This document shows positions 43,880 through 53,019 of a stretch of DNA of 64,000 bases, in pieces. The notes under the pieces were generated by a model. It searched no databases, was not told the DNA's origin, and saw nothing but the letters and a program-made list of their open reading frames with translations. A program made the translations under genes and the position numbers. The stretch's first letter is position 1, and each line of letters starts with the position of its first letter. Source of the DNA: Streptomyces sp. JHA26 (GTDB taxonomy: Bacteria; Actinomycetota; Actinomycetes; Streptomycetales; Streptomycetaceae); the NCBI RefSeq assembly GCF_002005565.1, contig NZ_BDJC01000003.1, forward strand, positions 173,779-237,778, read 5' to 3'.

Positions 43880-44341
43880 CTACGGCACCACGGTCACCGG
43901 CCAGCGCCCCGCCTTCACCAGCCGCACCGCCACCGAACCCACGATACGGTGCCCGGCCTGCTCGGACGCGCCGACGACCACGGCGTCCGCCCGCAGCTCG
44001 TCGGCCGCCTTCACCAGTCCGTTGTAGGGATCGCCGCGGAAGGTGTGGAACTCCCAGCGCACGTCGAATATCCCCTTGGACCGTTCCGCCGCCGAGCGGA
44101 TCTGGGCCACCAGGTCCTCGGCGATCTCGTCGGTCGTGTCCGCCACCGGCGCCCCGAGCGCCGCCCCCGCCGCCAGCACGGGCTGCACGTACACCACGGC
44201 GAGCAGCGCGCGCTGCCGCCGGGCCAGACCGCCGGCGTAGGCCGCCGCGCGGAGCGAGGAGTCGGAGCCGTCCACCCCGACCACGATGACCTTCGGCCCG
44301 TCCGTGCCCCGTTCGAACTGATGGGAGTGCTGTTGCGTCAC
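43880..44341 (-). CDS. Universal stress protein (UspA family)
   Basis: A 153-residue single-domain Usp. The first strand and loop VIVVGVDGSDSSLRA and the ATP-site pattern GASEQAGHRIVGSVAVRLV (G-x2-G-x9-G-S type, with changes) are present, ending in CPVTVV-like WPVTVVP. Such proteins bind ATP and support survival under stress. GTG start at 44341. It is upstream of the permease gene on the same strand and may be expressed with it. Confidence 0.85.
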   Translation of the reverse strand: MTQQHSHQFERGTDGPKVIVVGVDGSDSSLRAAAYAGGLARRQRALLAVVYVQPVLAAGAALGAPVADTTDEIAEDLVAQIRSAAERSKGIFDVRWEFHTFRGDPYNGLVKAADELRADAVVVGASEQAGHRIVGSVAVRLVKAGRWPVTVVP

Positions 44342-44522
44342 GCGGCGAGGTTATCGGACCCCGTGTCCGGCGCCGCCCTCACCCGCCGCGGCCCGCGCCC
44401 GCCCCACGTCGCCCCGGGGCGAGCCGCGGCCGGGCACGTCCACTGGGCCGGTCGGGTGGTTCCGCGCCGCCGTACCGGTGTCGCTCAAGGGCGTCGGCTC
44501 CTGTCCGGGCGAGTCATGAGTC

Positions 44523-45359
44523 ATGAAGAAGGATCAGTTGCTCACGCGGCGGCGCGCGCTGCTCGCCGGCGCCGCGGCGGTCGGAGCGGCCGGCACCGCC
44601 GGCGTGCTCGCGGTGGGCCGGGACCACGGACCGGCCCGGCCGGTCGCCCCCGCCCCGGGTCCCCAGGTGCGGCGCCCGTCGGCGTCCTCCGCCTACCGCC
44701 TCCAGCCCTTGACCGGGTACGGCACGCCCGAGGCCGAACCCCACCGGCCTCCGGTGCGCAGGGAGCCGATCCTGCGCATGTCCGGACGGGGCCGCACCAT
44801 GATGCTCACCTTCGACGACGGACCCGACCCCCGCTACACCCCCCGGATCCTGGACACCCTGGCGGAGTACGACGTGCGCGCGACGTTCTTCGTGTGCGGG
44901 GAGATGGCCGACTACCACAAGGACCTGCTGTCCCGGATGGCCGACGAGGGACACGTGGTCGGCAACCACACCTGGTCCCACCCCCTGCTGACCAAGCTCA
45001 CCCGGCGCCGCATCCGCTCCGAGATGGAGAGCACCTGCGAGATCGTCGAGAAGGCCTACGGCGAGCCGCCCCGCTGGTTCCGCGCGCCGTACGGGGCGTG
45101 GAACCGCGCCGTCTTCCAGCTCGGTGCCGAACTCGACATGGAACCCCTCGCCTGGACCGTCGACTCCCTCGACTGGACCACCCCCGGGACCGCCACCATC
45201 ATCGACCGGATCGAGGACGGCGCCGCCCCCGGCGTCGTCGTGCTGTCCCACGACGCCGGGGGCGACCGCTCACAGACCGTGCGCGCCCTGCGGACCTACC
45301 TGCCGCAGCTGCTCGACTCCGGCTACCACCTCACCGTCCCCCGGCGGCAGCACGCGTGA
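44523..45359 (+). CDS. Secreted polysaccharide deacetylase (NodB-type)
   Basis: A 278-residue exported carbohydrate esterase family 4 enzyme. A twin-arginine-like signal TRRRALLAGAAAVGAAG is followed by motif 1 TFDDG (96-100), motif 2 NHTWSH (HxxxH metal ligands), motif 3 RAPYGAWN, and a late VVLSHDAG with the catalytic histidine. It removes acetyl groups from peptidoglycan or chitin-like polymers outside the cell. ATG at 44523 overlaps a GAAGAAGGA stretch; the GAGTCATGAGTC context gives a moderate SD. It converges with the sortase gene, 30 bases away. Confidence 0.9.
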   Translation: MKKDQLLTRRRALLAGAAAVGAAGTAGVLAVGRDHGPARPVAPAPGPQVRRPSASSAYRLQPLTGYGTPEAEPHRPPVRREPILRMSGRGRTMMLTFDDGPDPRYTPRILDTLAEYDVRATFFVCGEMADYHKDLLSRMADEGHVVGNHTWSHPLLTKLTRRRIRSEMESTCEIVEKAYGEPPRWFRAPYGAWNRAVFQLGAELDMEPLAWTVDSLDWTTPGTATIIDRIEDGAAPGVVVLSHDAGGDRSQTVRALRTYLPQLLDSGYHLTVPRRQHA

Positions 45360-45389
45360 CGCGCGCCGCGCCCGTCCGGCCGGGCCCGT

Positions 45390-46055
45390 TCAGCGGACCT
45401 CGACCAGGCGGGCGAAGGCGACGACGTTCCCGTCGTACCCGTTCTGCTTGGTGAAACCGCCGCCGCAGGTGATGACCCGCAACTCGGGACCGCCCTTGGA
45501 GGCGTAGACCCGGTCGCCGGGGAAGTCGTCCTTCGCGAACACCTCGATGCCGTAGATCTCGAACACCGCGGTCTTTCCGTCCTGACGGGACACCTCGACC
45601 TTGTTCCCCTTCTTCAGGGCCCCGAGCCCGTAGAAGACGGCGGGACCCTGTGTGTTGTCGACGTGGCCGACCACCACCGCCGTGCCCTTTTCCCCGGGGG
45701 AGACCGCCCCGGTGAACCAGCCGGCCAGATTCGGCTCCTCCGGCGGTGGCGCGCCGACCCAGCCGTCCGCGTCCAGGCCCACCGGCATGATCGGCGCGTC
45801 GACCTGGATGGCGGGGATCCTGACCCGGTCGGGGACCGCGTACGCCAGCGGGGCGAGTCCCGCGACGGTGCCGTCCCCACCGGCGACGCGCGTGTCCGAG
45901 GCGGCCGCCGGAGCGGGTTGCGGCGGGCCCACGTCGAACTCGCCCGAACCGTTGCGGATGAGCGCGAGCCCGGTCAGCAGAACCAGCGCTATCACACCCC
46001 AGGGAGCGCGCCTCCTCCGTCGCTCCTCTTCGGCCAGTTCCTCGGACCCGTACAT
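45390..46055 (-). CDS. Class F sortase
   Basis: A 221-residue membrane-anchored transpeptidase. A basic N-terminus (EERRRRRAP) and one transmembrane helix (17-33) are followed by a proline/alanine stalk and the sortase barrel with H131 (VVGHVDN), C197 (VITCGGG) and R216 (FARLVEV). Class F enzymes attach proteins to peptidoglycan in actinobacteria. ATG at 46055 has GGGAAGG upstream. Divergent from the small wall protein gene at 46388, which may be its substrate or partner. Confidence 0.9.
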   Translation of the reverse strand: MYGSEELAEEERRRRRAPWGVIALVLLTGLALIRNGSGEFDVGPPQPAPAAASDTRVAGGDGTVAGLAPLAYAVPDRVRIPAIQVDAPIMPVGLDADGWVGAPPPEEPNLAGWFTGAVSPGEKGTAVVVGHVDNTQGPAVFYGLGALKKGNKVEVSRQDGKTAVFEIYGIEVFAKDDFPGDRVYASKGGPELRVITCGGGFTKQNGYDGNVVAFARLVEVR

Positions 46056-46387
46056 TCGCCTTCCCCTCTCGACACGGCCGTCGCCGTGTCGTTCGCGCAT
46101 ACGAGAACGCTAAGCGCGGCGCATCCGCGCGGCGACGGGGCGCATGCGAACGGGTGGCGCGCGCATTCGGCGATGAGCCATCCGGGACACGCCCGGCCGG
46201 AATTTTCTGACGGTCCGTGACCTGCGGTGATGTCCGCTCGCCCGGTTACGGCCCGGTACGCCCTCTCACCAGGACGGACCACTCCCGAAATGCGGTAGCG
46301 GGCACGGCAACTGAGGGTCGTTCCGGGAGGCGCTTTCTCGCCGATCTACCGGGGACGGGTCCCGGGGCGTCTTCCGCGGAGGATGAC
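46056..46387. other. Divergent promoter region between sortase and its neighbour
   Basis: No gene is seen in 332 bases. Moderately AT-richer words (GGAATTTTCTGACGG near 46199) and several G/C palindromes occur, but no promoter can be assigned with confidence. Confidence 0.4.
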
Positions 46388-46882
46388 ATGCGCAACTTTC
46401 GTGCCCTGGCGGCCGCGGGCGCGGCGGTCGCCGTTCTCGGGCTGGCCGCCCCCACGGCCACCGCCGGCGGCGACCACAACACGCCGAGCAACATCGTCGC
46501 CCTGCCCAGCGTCATCGCGCGCGGTGGCCAGCTGACCGTCACGGTCGACGGCTGCCCGCAGGGCGGGACGATGACCTCGGACGCGTTCGGCAGGGCCCAC
46601 CTGACCCCGGTCCGGGGGGCCAACGAGACCTCCAGGGGCACCGCCACCATCAGGCACGACGCCCGGCCCGGGTCCTACGACATCACGGTCAACTGCTCGG
46701 GCCGGAGGCTGACCCGCCCGGCCGCGTTCACCGTCATCGGCGGTGTCCGCGGCGGTCTCGGAGGCAGCAGCTCGAGCGGGGCGACGCCGACGGACGTCGC
46801 GATCGGCGGCGGACTCGTGGCCTCGGCCGTCGCCGGAGGCGGCCTGTTCTGGATGCGCCGCCGCTCCGAGCGCCGGATCTGA
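46388..46882 (+). CDS. Small secreted protein with C-terminal membrane anchor, adjacent to sortase
   Basis: A 164-residue exported protein. The signal peptide ends at TATAGG. A beta-rich domain of about 90 residues follows, with two cysteines (VDGCPQGG and VNCSGR), probably a disulfide. Next come a glycine/serine linker and a C-terminal hydrophobic helix (VAIGGGLVASAVAGGGLFWM) followed by RRRSERRI. That is the layout of a wall-sorting tail but lacks a clear LPxTG motif. GGAGG precedes the ATG. Being divergent from a class F sortase gene, it is a candidate partner. Function unknown. Confidence 0.75.
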   Translation: MRNFRALAAAGAAVAVLGLAAPTATAGGDHNTPSNIVALPSVIARGGQLTVTVDGCPQGGTMTSDAFGRAHLTPVRGANETSRGTATIRHDARPGSYDITVNCSGRRLTRPAAFTVIGGVRGGLGGSSSSGATPTDVAIGGGLVASAVAGGGLFWMRRRSERRI

Positions 46883-47158
46883 CCCCGCCCCGCCGGGACC
46901 GTGCGGGCCCCGCCGCCGGGGAGAGGGCCGCCCGTCACCGCCCCGCGACGCCCCGGGCGCGCGGGGCGCGGAGGCCGGGCACCCTCCTCGCCGGAGCGGC
47001 GGCGCCGGGCGACGCGGTCGTGGCGACGGGTGTCGCGCGCACGGTGGAGCCTCCGGGTCCCGAGGGGCGGCCGCGGACCCGTTCCGCTCGCGCCGGGAAC
47101 GCACCTCGGTGCCCGAAACGCCGGGGAGCCCCGCACGCGGGCGGCCCGTGCGGATCCG

Positions 47159-47923
47159 TCAGCCCTTGACGCCCGGGAAGAGACTCAGGAACGGCTCCGT
47201 GGACGCCGCGACCCCGCGGCTGTAGGGCGCGTCGAAGTCCCAGATCAGGAAGAGCAGGAAGGCGATCAGCGCGGAGAACAGCCCGGCGAGGACCAGTTCC
47301 CGTGCGGTGCGCCGGATCTGCAGGGCGAAGACCATGCCGATCGTGACGACGGCACCGGTGATGAGCCCGAACCACACCACGCCCGGCATCGTGGCTCCGG
47401 TCGACTCCGCCCGGGAGGTGCGGGCCTGGTCCGCGGCGGCCACCTGGTCGAGGAGCGGCTGATAGGCCTGGGCCTCGAAGTCCGAGCGCGGCTCGTAGTC
47501 GGTGACGTCCGCGCGGACCCGGTCGAGGAGCTCGGTGCCGCGCTCGGTGACCCGGCCGTCGTCGGCCATGGACTTCCACTCGGTCGTGACGACGTGTCCG
47601 ACATAGGCGTTGACATCCTCCCGGATGCGGTCACGGACGTCGGGTGGATAAACCCGGACGCGCTCGGAGATCTCGTGCAGCGCGACGGCCTCCGCCTGCA
47701 CGTGGTCCTCGGCCGCGCTGCGCGCCTCCCAGACGCCGGCGATGGCCAGACCCAGGACGATGGCGTACACCACACCGATCCACATCGTCATGTACTCGAT
47801 GACGTCCGGCGTCTCGGTGATGTCCTCGTCGTCGGACGCCGTGCGGTGCCGCAGGAAGGTGATGATGACGACGACGACGCAAGCGGCCAGCATCGCGAGG
47901 ATGAGAACAAGCCATTCCGGCAA
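47159..47923 (-). CDS. DUF4239 (bestrophin-like) membrane protein
   Basis: A 254-residue protein. Hydrophobic helices are seen at about 3-22 (WLVLILAMLAACVVVVIITF), 48-64, 182-203 and 209-228. Between them lies a soluble helical region (VYPPDVRDRIREDVNAYVGHVVTTEW) typical of DUF4239. The family has been grouped with bestrophin-like proteins, but channel activity is not shown. ATG at 47923 is 16 bases downstream of the proline-rich gene's stop, so the two form one unit. No terminator is obvious after it. Confidence 0.75.
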   Translation of the reverse strand: MPEWLVLILAMLAACVVVVIITFLRHRTASDDEDITETPDVIEYMTMWIGVVYAIVLGLAIAGVWEARSAAEDHVQAEAVALHEISERVRVYPPDVRDRIREDVNAYVGHVVTTEWKSMADDGRVTERGTELLDRVRADVTDYEPRSDFEAQAYQPLLDQVAAADQARTSRAESTGATMPGVVWFGLITGAVVTIGMVFALQIRRTARELVLAGLFSALIAFLLFLIWDFDAPYSRGVAASTEPFLSLFPGVKG

Positions 47924-47939
47924 GAGAAGCCTCCAGGGA

Positions 47940-48566
47940 TCAGCGCGCGCGCAGCGCGGCGACGGCGACCACCGCGGGCACCGTGATGAGCAGGACGAAG
48001 ACGAGCGGTGAGGTGGCCCCGCGCGAGGATCGCTGCTGCACCCGGGCGGTGCGGTACCGCGGGTAGTGCACCGGGGTCAGCGACGGACGGGGCGCCGGCG
48101 TGGCCGACGGGGCGGGCGCGGGGGAGGCCGGCCGGACCGGCGGCGGCGTGGGTGCGGGCGACGGCGTGGGTGTGGGACGGACCGGCGCCGGGCGCGGCGG
48201 CGGCGGAGGAGGCTCGGGTCTCGGGGCGGGGGGCGGTGGCGGTTTCGGCGCGGGCGGTGGCGGGGGCGTGGGCTTCGGCGGCGGAGGCTTCGGCGTCGGT
48301 GGCGGTAGCGGAGGCGTCGGAGTCGGAGTCGGTGGCGGTGGTGGCGGTGGCGGCGGGGGAGTGGGCTCCGGGCACGGTGGGAAGGCGGGCCAGGAGGCAC
48401 TCCCGGCGACCGCCACCGCTTCGGTGCCGCCGGGGCCGGTGGAGGCCCACGCGCAGGCGTCGGCCTGTGCCGTGCCGACCGGTGCGCCGACGAACGTGAA
48501 CGTCAGCGTCACCAGGGCCAACACCCGTCCTGCGACGGCGGATCGGGTCGGTTCGGGTCCATGCAC
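47940..48566 (-). CDS. Proline-rich cell-wall-spanning protein with signal peptide and C-terminal anchor
   Basis: A 208-residue protein. An N-terminal signal-like helix (VLALVTLTFTFVGAPVGTAQA) precedes a short mature head with ACAW and FPPCPEP cysteines. About 110 residues of P/T/K/A repeats follow (PTPTPTPPLPPPTPKPPPPK), and the protein ends in a hydrophobic helix PLVFVLLITVPAVVAVAAL-RAR. The layout suits a rod crossing the peptidoglycan. I choose GTG at 48566 as it immediately precedes the signal. The opposite strand reads as a long glycine-rich frame, which I reject. Co-transcribed with the DUF4239 gene. Confidence 0.65.
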   Translation of the reverse strand: MHGPEPTRSAVAGRVLALVTLTFTFVGAPVGTAQADACAWASTGPGGTEAVAVAGSASWPAFPPCPEPTPPPPPPPPPPTPTPTPPLPPPTPKPPPPKPTPPPPPAPKPPPPPAPRPEPPPPPPRPAPVRPTPTPSPAPTPPPVRPASPAPAPSATPAPRPSLTPVHYPRYRTARVQQRSSRGATSPLVFVLLITVPAVVAVAALRAR

Positions 48567-48859
48567 GACGAGATCATCCGGCTTGGTGCGCGGTGCCACG
48601 TGGGAAAAGCCGACGATTACCCCGAAGGGGGGATACGGCCCGGTCGGCGGTTTGACCGTCGCCCGGCCGCCCGCGAGCGGATCCGCGCGCCCGTACGAGA
48701 AGAAACGGGGCGGGCCGCCCCTCTCCCGCGGCGGGCGGGCCCGCGGCGGAAAGAATTCCGCGCCCCGGTTGAACACAACCCGCGCCGCCGCGCGTACCCA
48801 GTGTCGCGCGGCGACTCAGCAGAGCGCCGCAACACCGTTGCGATGATCGGGGATTGACC

Positions 48860-49804
48860 ATGAAGACCTCCTGGCGGAGCGCCTCGCTCGTGGCGAGCGC
48901 TGCGGTGGTGCTGGCGCTGACGACGGCGTGCGGTCAGGACGGCGGCGGCGCCTCGGGCAGCCAGAACGTGGGTGCGACGGCCGCCCCCGGTGACGTCGGC
49001 ACCATCGGCGCCGGAGCCGGCCTGGGCGACGGCCTCGGGGCCAAGGGCGGCCAGGCCCCCGCGGCCCCGCCCGTCTCCGCCGGCAAGCTGTCCGTCTCCG
49101 CGAACGCCGAACTCGGCGAGCTGGTGACCGACGGCAGCGGCCGCACCCTCTACCGGTTCGACAAGGACACCGCCCAGCCGCCCAAGACGACGTGCGAGGC
49201 CGACTGCGCCACCACCTGGCCGCCGGTGGCCGCGGACGACGCCATCGCCGGCGAGGGCATCGACGAGTCGCTGCTCGGCGAGGTCACCCGTGCCGACGGC
49301 ACCAAGCAGCTCACCATCGGCGGCTGGCCGGCGTACCGCTACGCCAAGGACGCCGCCGGGGAGGCCAAGGGCCAGGGCGTCGGCGGCACGTGGTACGCGC
49401 TCGCCCCCGACGGCAAGAAGGCGAAGGCCGCCGCCTCGGCGGGACTGTCCACCCGCAAGGATCCCGAGCTCGGCGAGATCGTCGTCGACAAGAACGGCAT
49501 GACCGTCTACCGCTTCATGAAGGACGAGGCGTGGCCGAAACCGGTCTCCGCGTGCACCGGCGCCTGCCTGGAGAAGTGGCCGGTCGTGGCGCCCGTGGAG
49601 GCCAACGACACCAAGGGCGTCGTGAAGAAGGGCCTGATGAGCTTCACCCGGCCCGACGGCACCGCGCAGCAGACGGTCAACTGCTGGCCGATCTACACCT
49701 TCGCGGGTGACAAGAAGGCCGGCGACACCAACGGTCAGGGCGTCGGCGGCACCTGGTACGCCGTCGCACCCGACGGGAAGCCGGTGGGCGCGCCCGAGAA
49801 GTGA
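48860..49804 (+). CDS. Two-repeat secreted lipoprotein (SCO0930-like)
   Basis: A 314-residue lipoprotein. The signal ends in a lipobox LTTAC-GQ (cysteine near residue 24). A glycine/alanine linker leads to two copies of a 'secreted repeat' domain, each with the pattern LYRF-K/M-KD, C-x3-C-x4-WP, and GQGVGGTWYA-x-APDGK. The first copy covers about 80-190 and the second about 200-312. The two cysteines per repeat (CEADC, CTGAC) probably form disulfides. The function of this fold is not established. ATG at 48860 after GGGGA. A strong hairpin follows the stop. Confidence 0.85.
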   Translation: MKTSWRSASLVASAAVVLALTTACGQDGGGASGSQNVGATAAPGDVGTIGAGAGLGDGLGAKGGQAPAAPPVSAGKLSVSANAELGELVTDGSGRTLYRFDKDTAQPPKTTCEADCATTWPPVAADDAIAGEGIDESLLGEVTRADGTKQLTIGGWPAYRYAKDAAGEAKGQGVGGTWYALAPDGKKAKAAASAGLSTRKDPELGEIVVDKNGMTVYRFMKDEAWPKPVSACTGACLEKWPVVAPVEANDTKGVVKKGLMSFTRPDGTAQQTVNCWPIYTFAGDKKAGDTNGQGVGGTWYAVAPDGKPVGAPEK

Positions 49805-49820
49805 CGGCACCTCACCAGGG

Positions 49821-49852
49821 CCGTCCCCTCCGTGTCCGGACGGAGGGGACGG
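49821..49852 (+). terminator. Hairpin terminator after the lipoprotein gene
   Basis: Perfect 13-bp stem (49821-49833 with 49840-49852) and 6-base loop, 17 bases past the stop codon. Separates the lipoprotein from the methyltransferase/RmdA unit. Confidence 0.75.
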
Positions 49853-50014
49853 TCCGTTCGCGCGCCTCGGCGCGCCTCGGCGTGCTTGGCGCCCGGCACG
49901 TGCCGGGGGCAGTGACCGGGAACGGACGGTCGATCTCCGCTCGGGCTCGCCCGTTCGGCGGGCGATCAGTAGCCTCAGCTCGAACACCGGATCGCCCGAG
50001 CCTTGGAGAGATTG

Positions 50015-50827
50015 ATGGAGCGTCCCGCCTGGGCCCCACGGAGCATCGACATCTCGGTGCCCAGCGTGTCCCGCATCTACGACTTCTACCTGGGCGGTTC
50101 GCACAACTTCGAGGTCGACCGCGAAGCGGCCCGCAGGGCCATGGAGTTCATGCCGGGGCTGCCCAAGATCATGCAGGCGAACCGGGCGTTCATGCGCCGC
50201 GCCGTGCGCTTCGCGGTCCAGGAGGGCATCGACCAGTTCCTGGACATCGGCTCCGGCATCCCCACCTTCGGCAACGTCCACGAGGTGGTCCGGGCGGCCC
50301 GGCCCGGCGCCCGCGTGGTGTACGTCGACCACGACCCGGTCGCGGTGGCGCACAGTCAGGCGGTCCTGGCGGGCGCCGAGGACGCGGACGTCGTGGCCGC
50401 GGACCTGCTCAGGCCGCAGGACATCCTCACCAGCCCCCAGGTGGAGCGGCTGATCGACCTGAATCGGCCGGTGGCGCTCCTGCTCGTTGCCATACTGCAC
50501 TTCGTGGAAGACGCGGACGACCCCTACGCGGCGGTGGCCGAACTGCGCGACGCGCTCGCGCCCGGCAGCCTGCTCGTCCTCACGCACGCCTCGTACGAGG
50601 GGATCCCGTCGTCCGCCGAGCGGGCCGGGGGCGCGGTGGACGTGTACAAGGACATCCGCAATCCGCTGGTCGTGCGTTCGCGCGACGAGATCGCACGGTT
50701 CTTCGAGGGGTACGACATGGTGGAACCCGGACTGGTTCCCATGCCGCGCTGGCGGCCCGGGACGGCGCCGGAGGACGAGGACCCGTACGCCTTCTCCGGC
50801 CTCGCGGGCGTGGGGCGTACGGCGTGA
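50015..50827 (+). CDS. DUF574-type SAM-dependent methyltransferase
   Basis: A 270-residue protein of the Streptomyces-expanded DUF574 (Methyltransf_19) family. The conserved start SRIYDFYLGGSHNFEVDREA is followed by the SAM loop FLDIGSGIPTFGNVHE, VVYVDHDPVAV, and a late ILHFVEDADDPYAAV. Members are abundant near developmental genes; substrates are unknown. ATG at 50015 has GGAGAG 4 bases upstream. Its stop overlaps the GTG of the GGDEF-EAL gene, so the two are translationally coupled. Confidence 0.85.
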   Translation: MERPAWAPRSIDISVPSVSRIYDFYLGGSHNFEVDREAARRAMEFMPGLPKIMQANRAFMRRAVRFAVQEGIDQFLDIGSGIPTFGNVHEVVRAARPGARVVYVDHDPVAVAHSQAVLAGAEDADVVAADLLRPQDILTSPQVERLIDLNRPVALLLVAILHFVEDADDPYAAVAELRDALAPGSLLVLTHASYEGIPSSAERAGGAVDVYKDIRNPLVVRSRDEIARFFEGYDMVEPGLVPMPRWRPGTAPEDEDPYAFSGLAGVGRTA

Positions 50828-52968
50828 CCGCGGAGCCGGGCGGGCCGGAGGACAGACTCCGCAGGTTCGCGACGATCTGGAGCCGCGCGGTGTTCCCGGT
50901 GACCTCGACGTCGTCGACCCGCCCCGAGTTCGAGGAAGAACTGATGCCGCTGGCCCGCCGGCTGAGCGCGCTGCTGCGGGCCCGGAGCCTCGACACCGGC
51001 GAGGCGAAGGCGGTCGGCGCCGCCCTCGTCGACGTGCACTGCACCGACCCCGACGCCCTCGCCCGCACGCTGGACTGCGTGGACGCCTACCTGGTGCTGT
51101 ACTGCGGCGAGGACGGCGACCCCGAGGCCCTGCGGGCGCGTTCGGCGCGGCTCCAGCACGCCATGGCGGCCGGGTTCGCCGGGGCGCTGCGCCGCCGGAC
51201 GCTGGCCGAGCAGGAGGCCATCGCCCAGGCCGCCCTGAGGGCGCAGGGCGTGGTGGCCGAGGCCCTGCACGCCAGCGAGGCCCGCTTCCGCGCCGTCTTC
51301 GAGGGCGCCGCCATAGGCATCGGCATCGCCGACCTCGACGGCACCATCCTCCAGGTCAACGGCGCCCTGACCCGCATGTTCGGCCTGCCCGACCCCTCGC
51401 TGCGCGGCCGCAACGTCAAGGAGTGGAGCCACCCCGACGACGCGCCCCAGACCTGTCGGCTCTACCAGGAGCTGGTGCGCGGCGAACGCGAGGCCTACCA
51501 CTGCGAGAAGGCCTTCTACCGCCCCGACGGCACGGTCCTGTGGACCAACCTGACCGTCTCCCTGCTGCGCGACGCCGACGGCAGCCCGCAGTACCAGCTC
51601 GCGCTCATGGAGGACACCACCGAGCGCCGCCTGCTCAATCTGCGGCTGCGCTACGAGGCCACCCACGACGCGCTCACCGGCCTGCCCAACCGCAGCTTCT
51701 TCTTCGAGCGTCTGGAGAAGGCCCTCGGCGCGGGCCCGGGTCGGCGGTTCGGCCTGTGCTACCTCGACCTCGACGGCTTCAAGGCCGTCAACGACAGCCT
51801 CGGCCACGCGGCCGGCGACCGGCTGCTCGTGGAGGTCGCCGACCGGCTCCAGGCCTGCGCCACCGCGCCCGGCGAGATGGTCGCCCGGCTCGGCGGCGAC
51901 GAGTTCGTGGCGCTGACCACCGGTCCGGACACCCGGCACGAGGTGGACGAGCTCGCCGGGCGCATCATGAACGCGCTGCTCGCCCCCATCAGCATCGACG
52001 GCCGCGAACTGACCGTGCGCGGCAGCATCGGCGTCGTCGAGGGCCCGGCGGACGAACGCAGCCCGGCGGAGGTGCTGCGCAGCGCCGACATCACCATGTA
52101 CCGGGCCAAGTCGGCGGGCGGCAACCGCTTCGAGCTCGCCGATCCCGAGGCCGACGCCCGCGTCATCACCCGGCACGGGCTGACGACCGCGCTCCCGACG
52201 GCCCTGGAACGGGGCGAGTTCTTCATCGAGTACCAGCCGCTGGTGCACCTCGGCGACGGCAGTGTGCGCGGTGCCGAGGCCCTCGTGCGCTGGCTGCACC
52301 CGCAGCACGGCGTGCTCGGCCCGGACCGCTTCATCCCGCTCGCCGAGCACACGGGGCTGATCGTGCCGCTGGGCCGCTGGGTGCTCGAGCAGTCCGTACG
52401 GCAGGCCCGGTCGTGGCGGGAGCGGTACGGCGAGACGACCGCCGCGGGGCCGCTGCGGATCAACGTCAACCTCTCGCCCCGCCAGCTCACCCACCCCGGG
52501 CTGGTCCAGGACACCGTCGAGATCCTGGAACGGACCGGCGTCGCGCCCGACGCGCTCTGCCTGGAGGTGACGGAGTCCGCGCTGATCGGCGCCGACGACG
52601 ACCTGCTGAAGCCGCTGTGCCGACTGGCCGAGATGGGCGTCGACATCGCCCTGGACGACTTCGGCACCGGTTACTCCAACCTCGCCAACCTGCGCCGGCT
52701 GCCGGTGAGCGTCCTCAAGCTGGACCGCTCCTTCACCCAGAGCATGCAGCGGTTCCCGGCGGACCCGGTCGACCTCAAGATCGTCGAGGGCATCGTCGCC
52801 CTGGCCCACAGCCTGGACCTCACGGTCACCGTGGAGGGCGTGGAGACCGGCGCCCAGGCCGAGCAACTGCGCATCCTGGGCTGCGACACGGCCCAGGGCT
52901 GGTACTACGCCCGCCCGGGCCCGCCGGAACACCTGCACGAACTGGCGCTGGTCGACGCCACGGGCTGA
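50824..52968 (+). CDS. rmdA: PAS-GGDEF-EAL cyclic-di-GMP enzyme, RmdA-like
   Basis: A 714-residue cytoplasmic protein with no membrane segment. An N-terminal helical region of about 140 residues precedes a PAS domain (about 155-280; RFRAVFEGAAIGIGIADLDG), a GGDEF domain (THDALTGLPNRSFFFERL, then RLGGDEFVAL with intact active site) and an EAL domain (GAEALVRWLHP, DDFGTGYSNL). Both the cyclase and phosphodiesterase signatures look intact. Domain order and the neighbouring DUF574 and lipoprotein genes match S. coelicolor SCO0928 (RmdA), which regulates morphological differentiation. GTG start overlaps the preceding stop (GTGA). Confidence 0.85.
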   Translation: MTAEPGGPEDRLRRFATIWSRAVFPVTSTSSTRPEFEEELMPLARRLSALLRARSLDTGEAKAVGAALVDVHCTDPDALARTLDCVDAYLVLYCGEDGDPEALRARSARLQHAMAAGFAGALRRRTLAEQEAIAQAALRAQGVVAEALHASEARFRAVFEGAAIGIGIADLDGTILQVNGALTRMFGLPDPSLRGRNVKEWSHPDDAPQTCRLYQELVRGEREAYHCEKAFYRPDGTVLWTNLTVSLLRDADGSPQYQLALMEDTTERRLLNLRLRYEATHDALTGLPNRSFFFERLEKALGAGPGRRFGLCYLDLDGFKAVNDSLGHAAGDRLLVEVADRLQACATAPGEMVARLGGDEFVALTTGPDTRHEVDELAGRIMNALLAPISIDGRELTVRGSIGVVEGPADERSPAEVLRSADITMYRAKSAGGNRFELADPEADARVITRHGLTTALPTALERGEFFIEYQPLVHLGDGSVRGAEALVRWLHPQHGVLGPDRFIPLAEHTGLIVPLGRWVLEQSVRQARSWRERYGETTAAGPLRINVNLSPRQLTHPGLVQDTVEILERTGVAPDALCLEVTESALIGADDDLLKPLCRLAEMGVDIALDDFGTGYSNLANLRRLPVSVLKLDRSFTQSMQRFPADPVDLKIVEGIVALAHSLDLTVTVEGVETGAQAEQLRILGCDTAQGWYYARPGPPEHLHELALVDATG

Positions 52969-53019
52969 GCTTGGGCGACCGGGTCCCCAGGGGCCGGGGC
53001 CCGGGCGACCGGGGGCCGC

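Noticed and set aside
48100..48846. Long glycine-rich plus-strand frame of 248 codons
   Set aside because: It is the antisense of the proline-rich wall protein. The minus-strand product has a signal peptide and C-terminal anchor, while this frame has neither and starts without a ribosome site.
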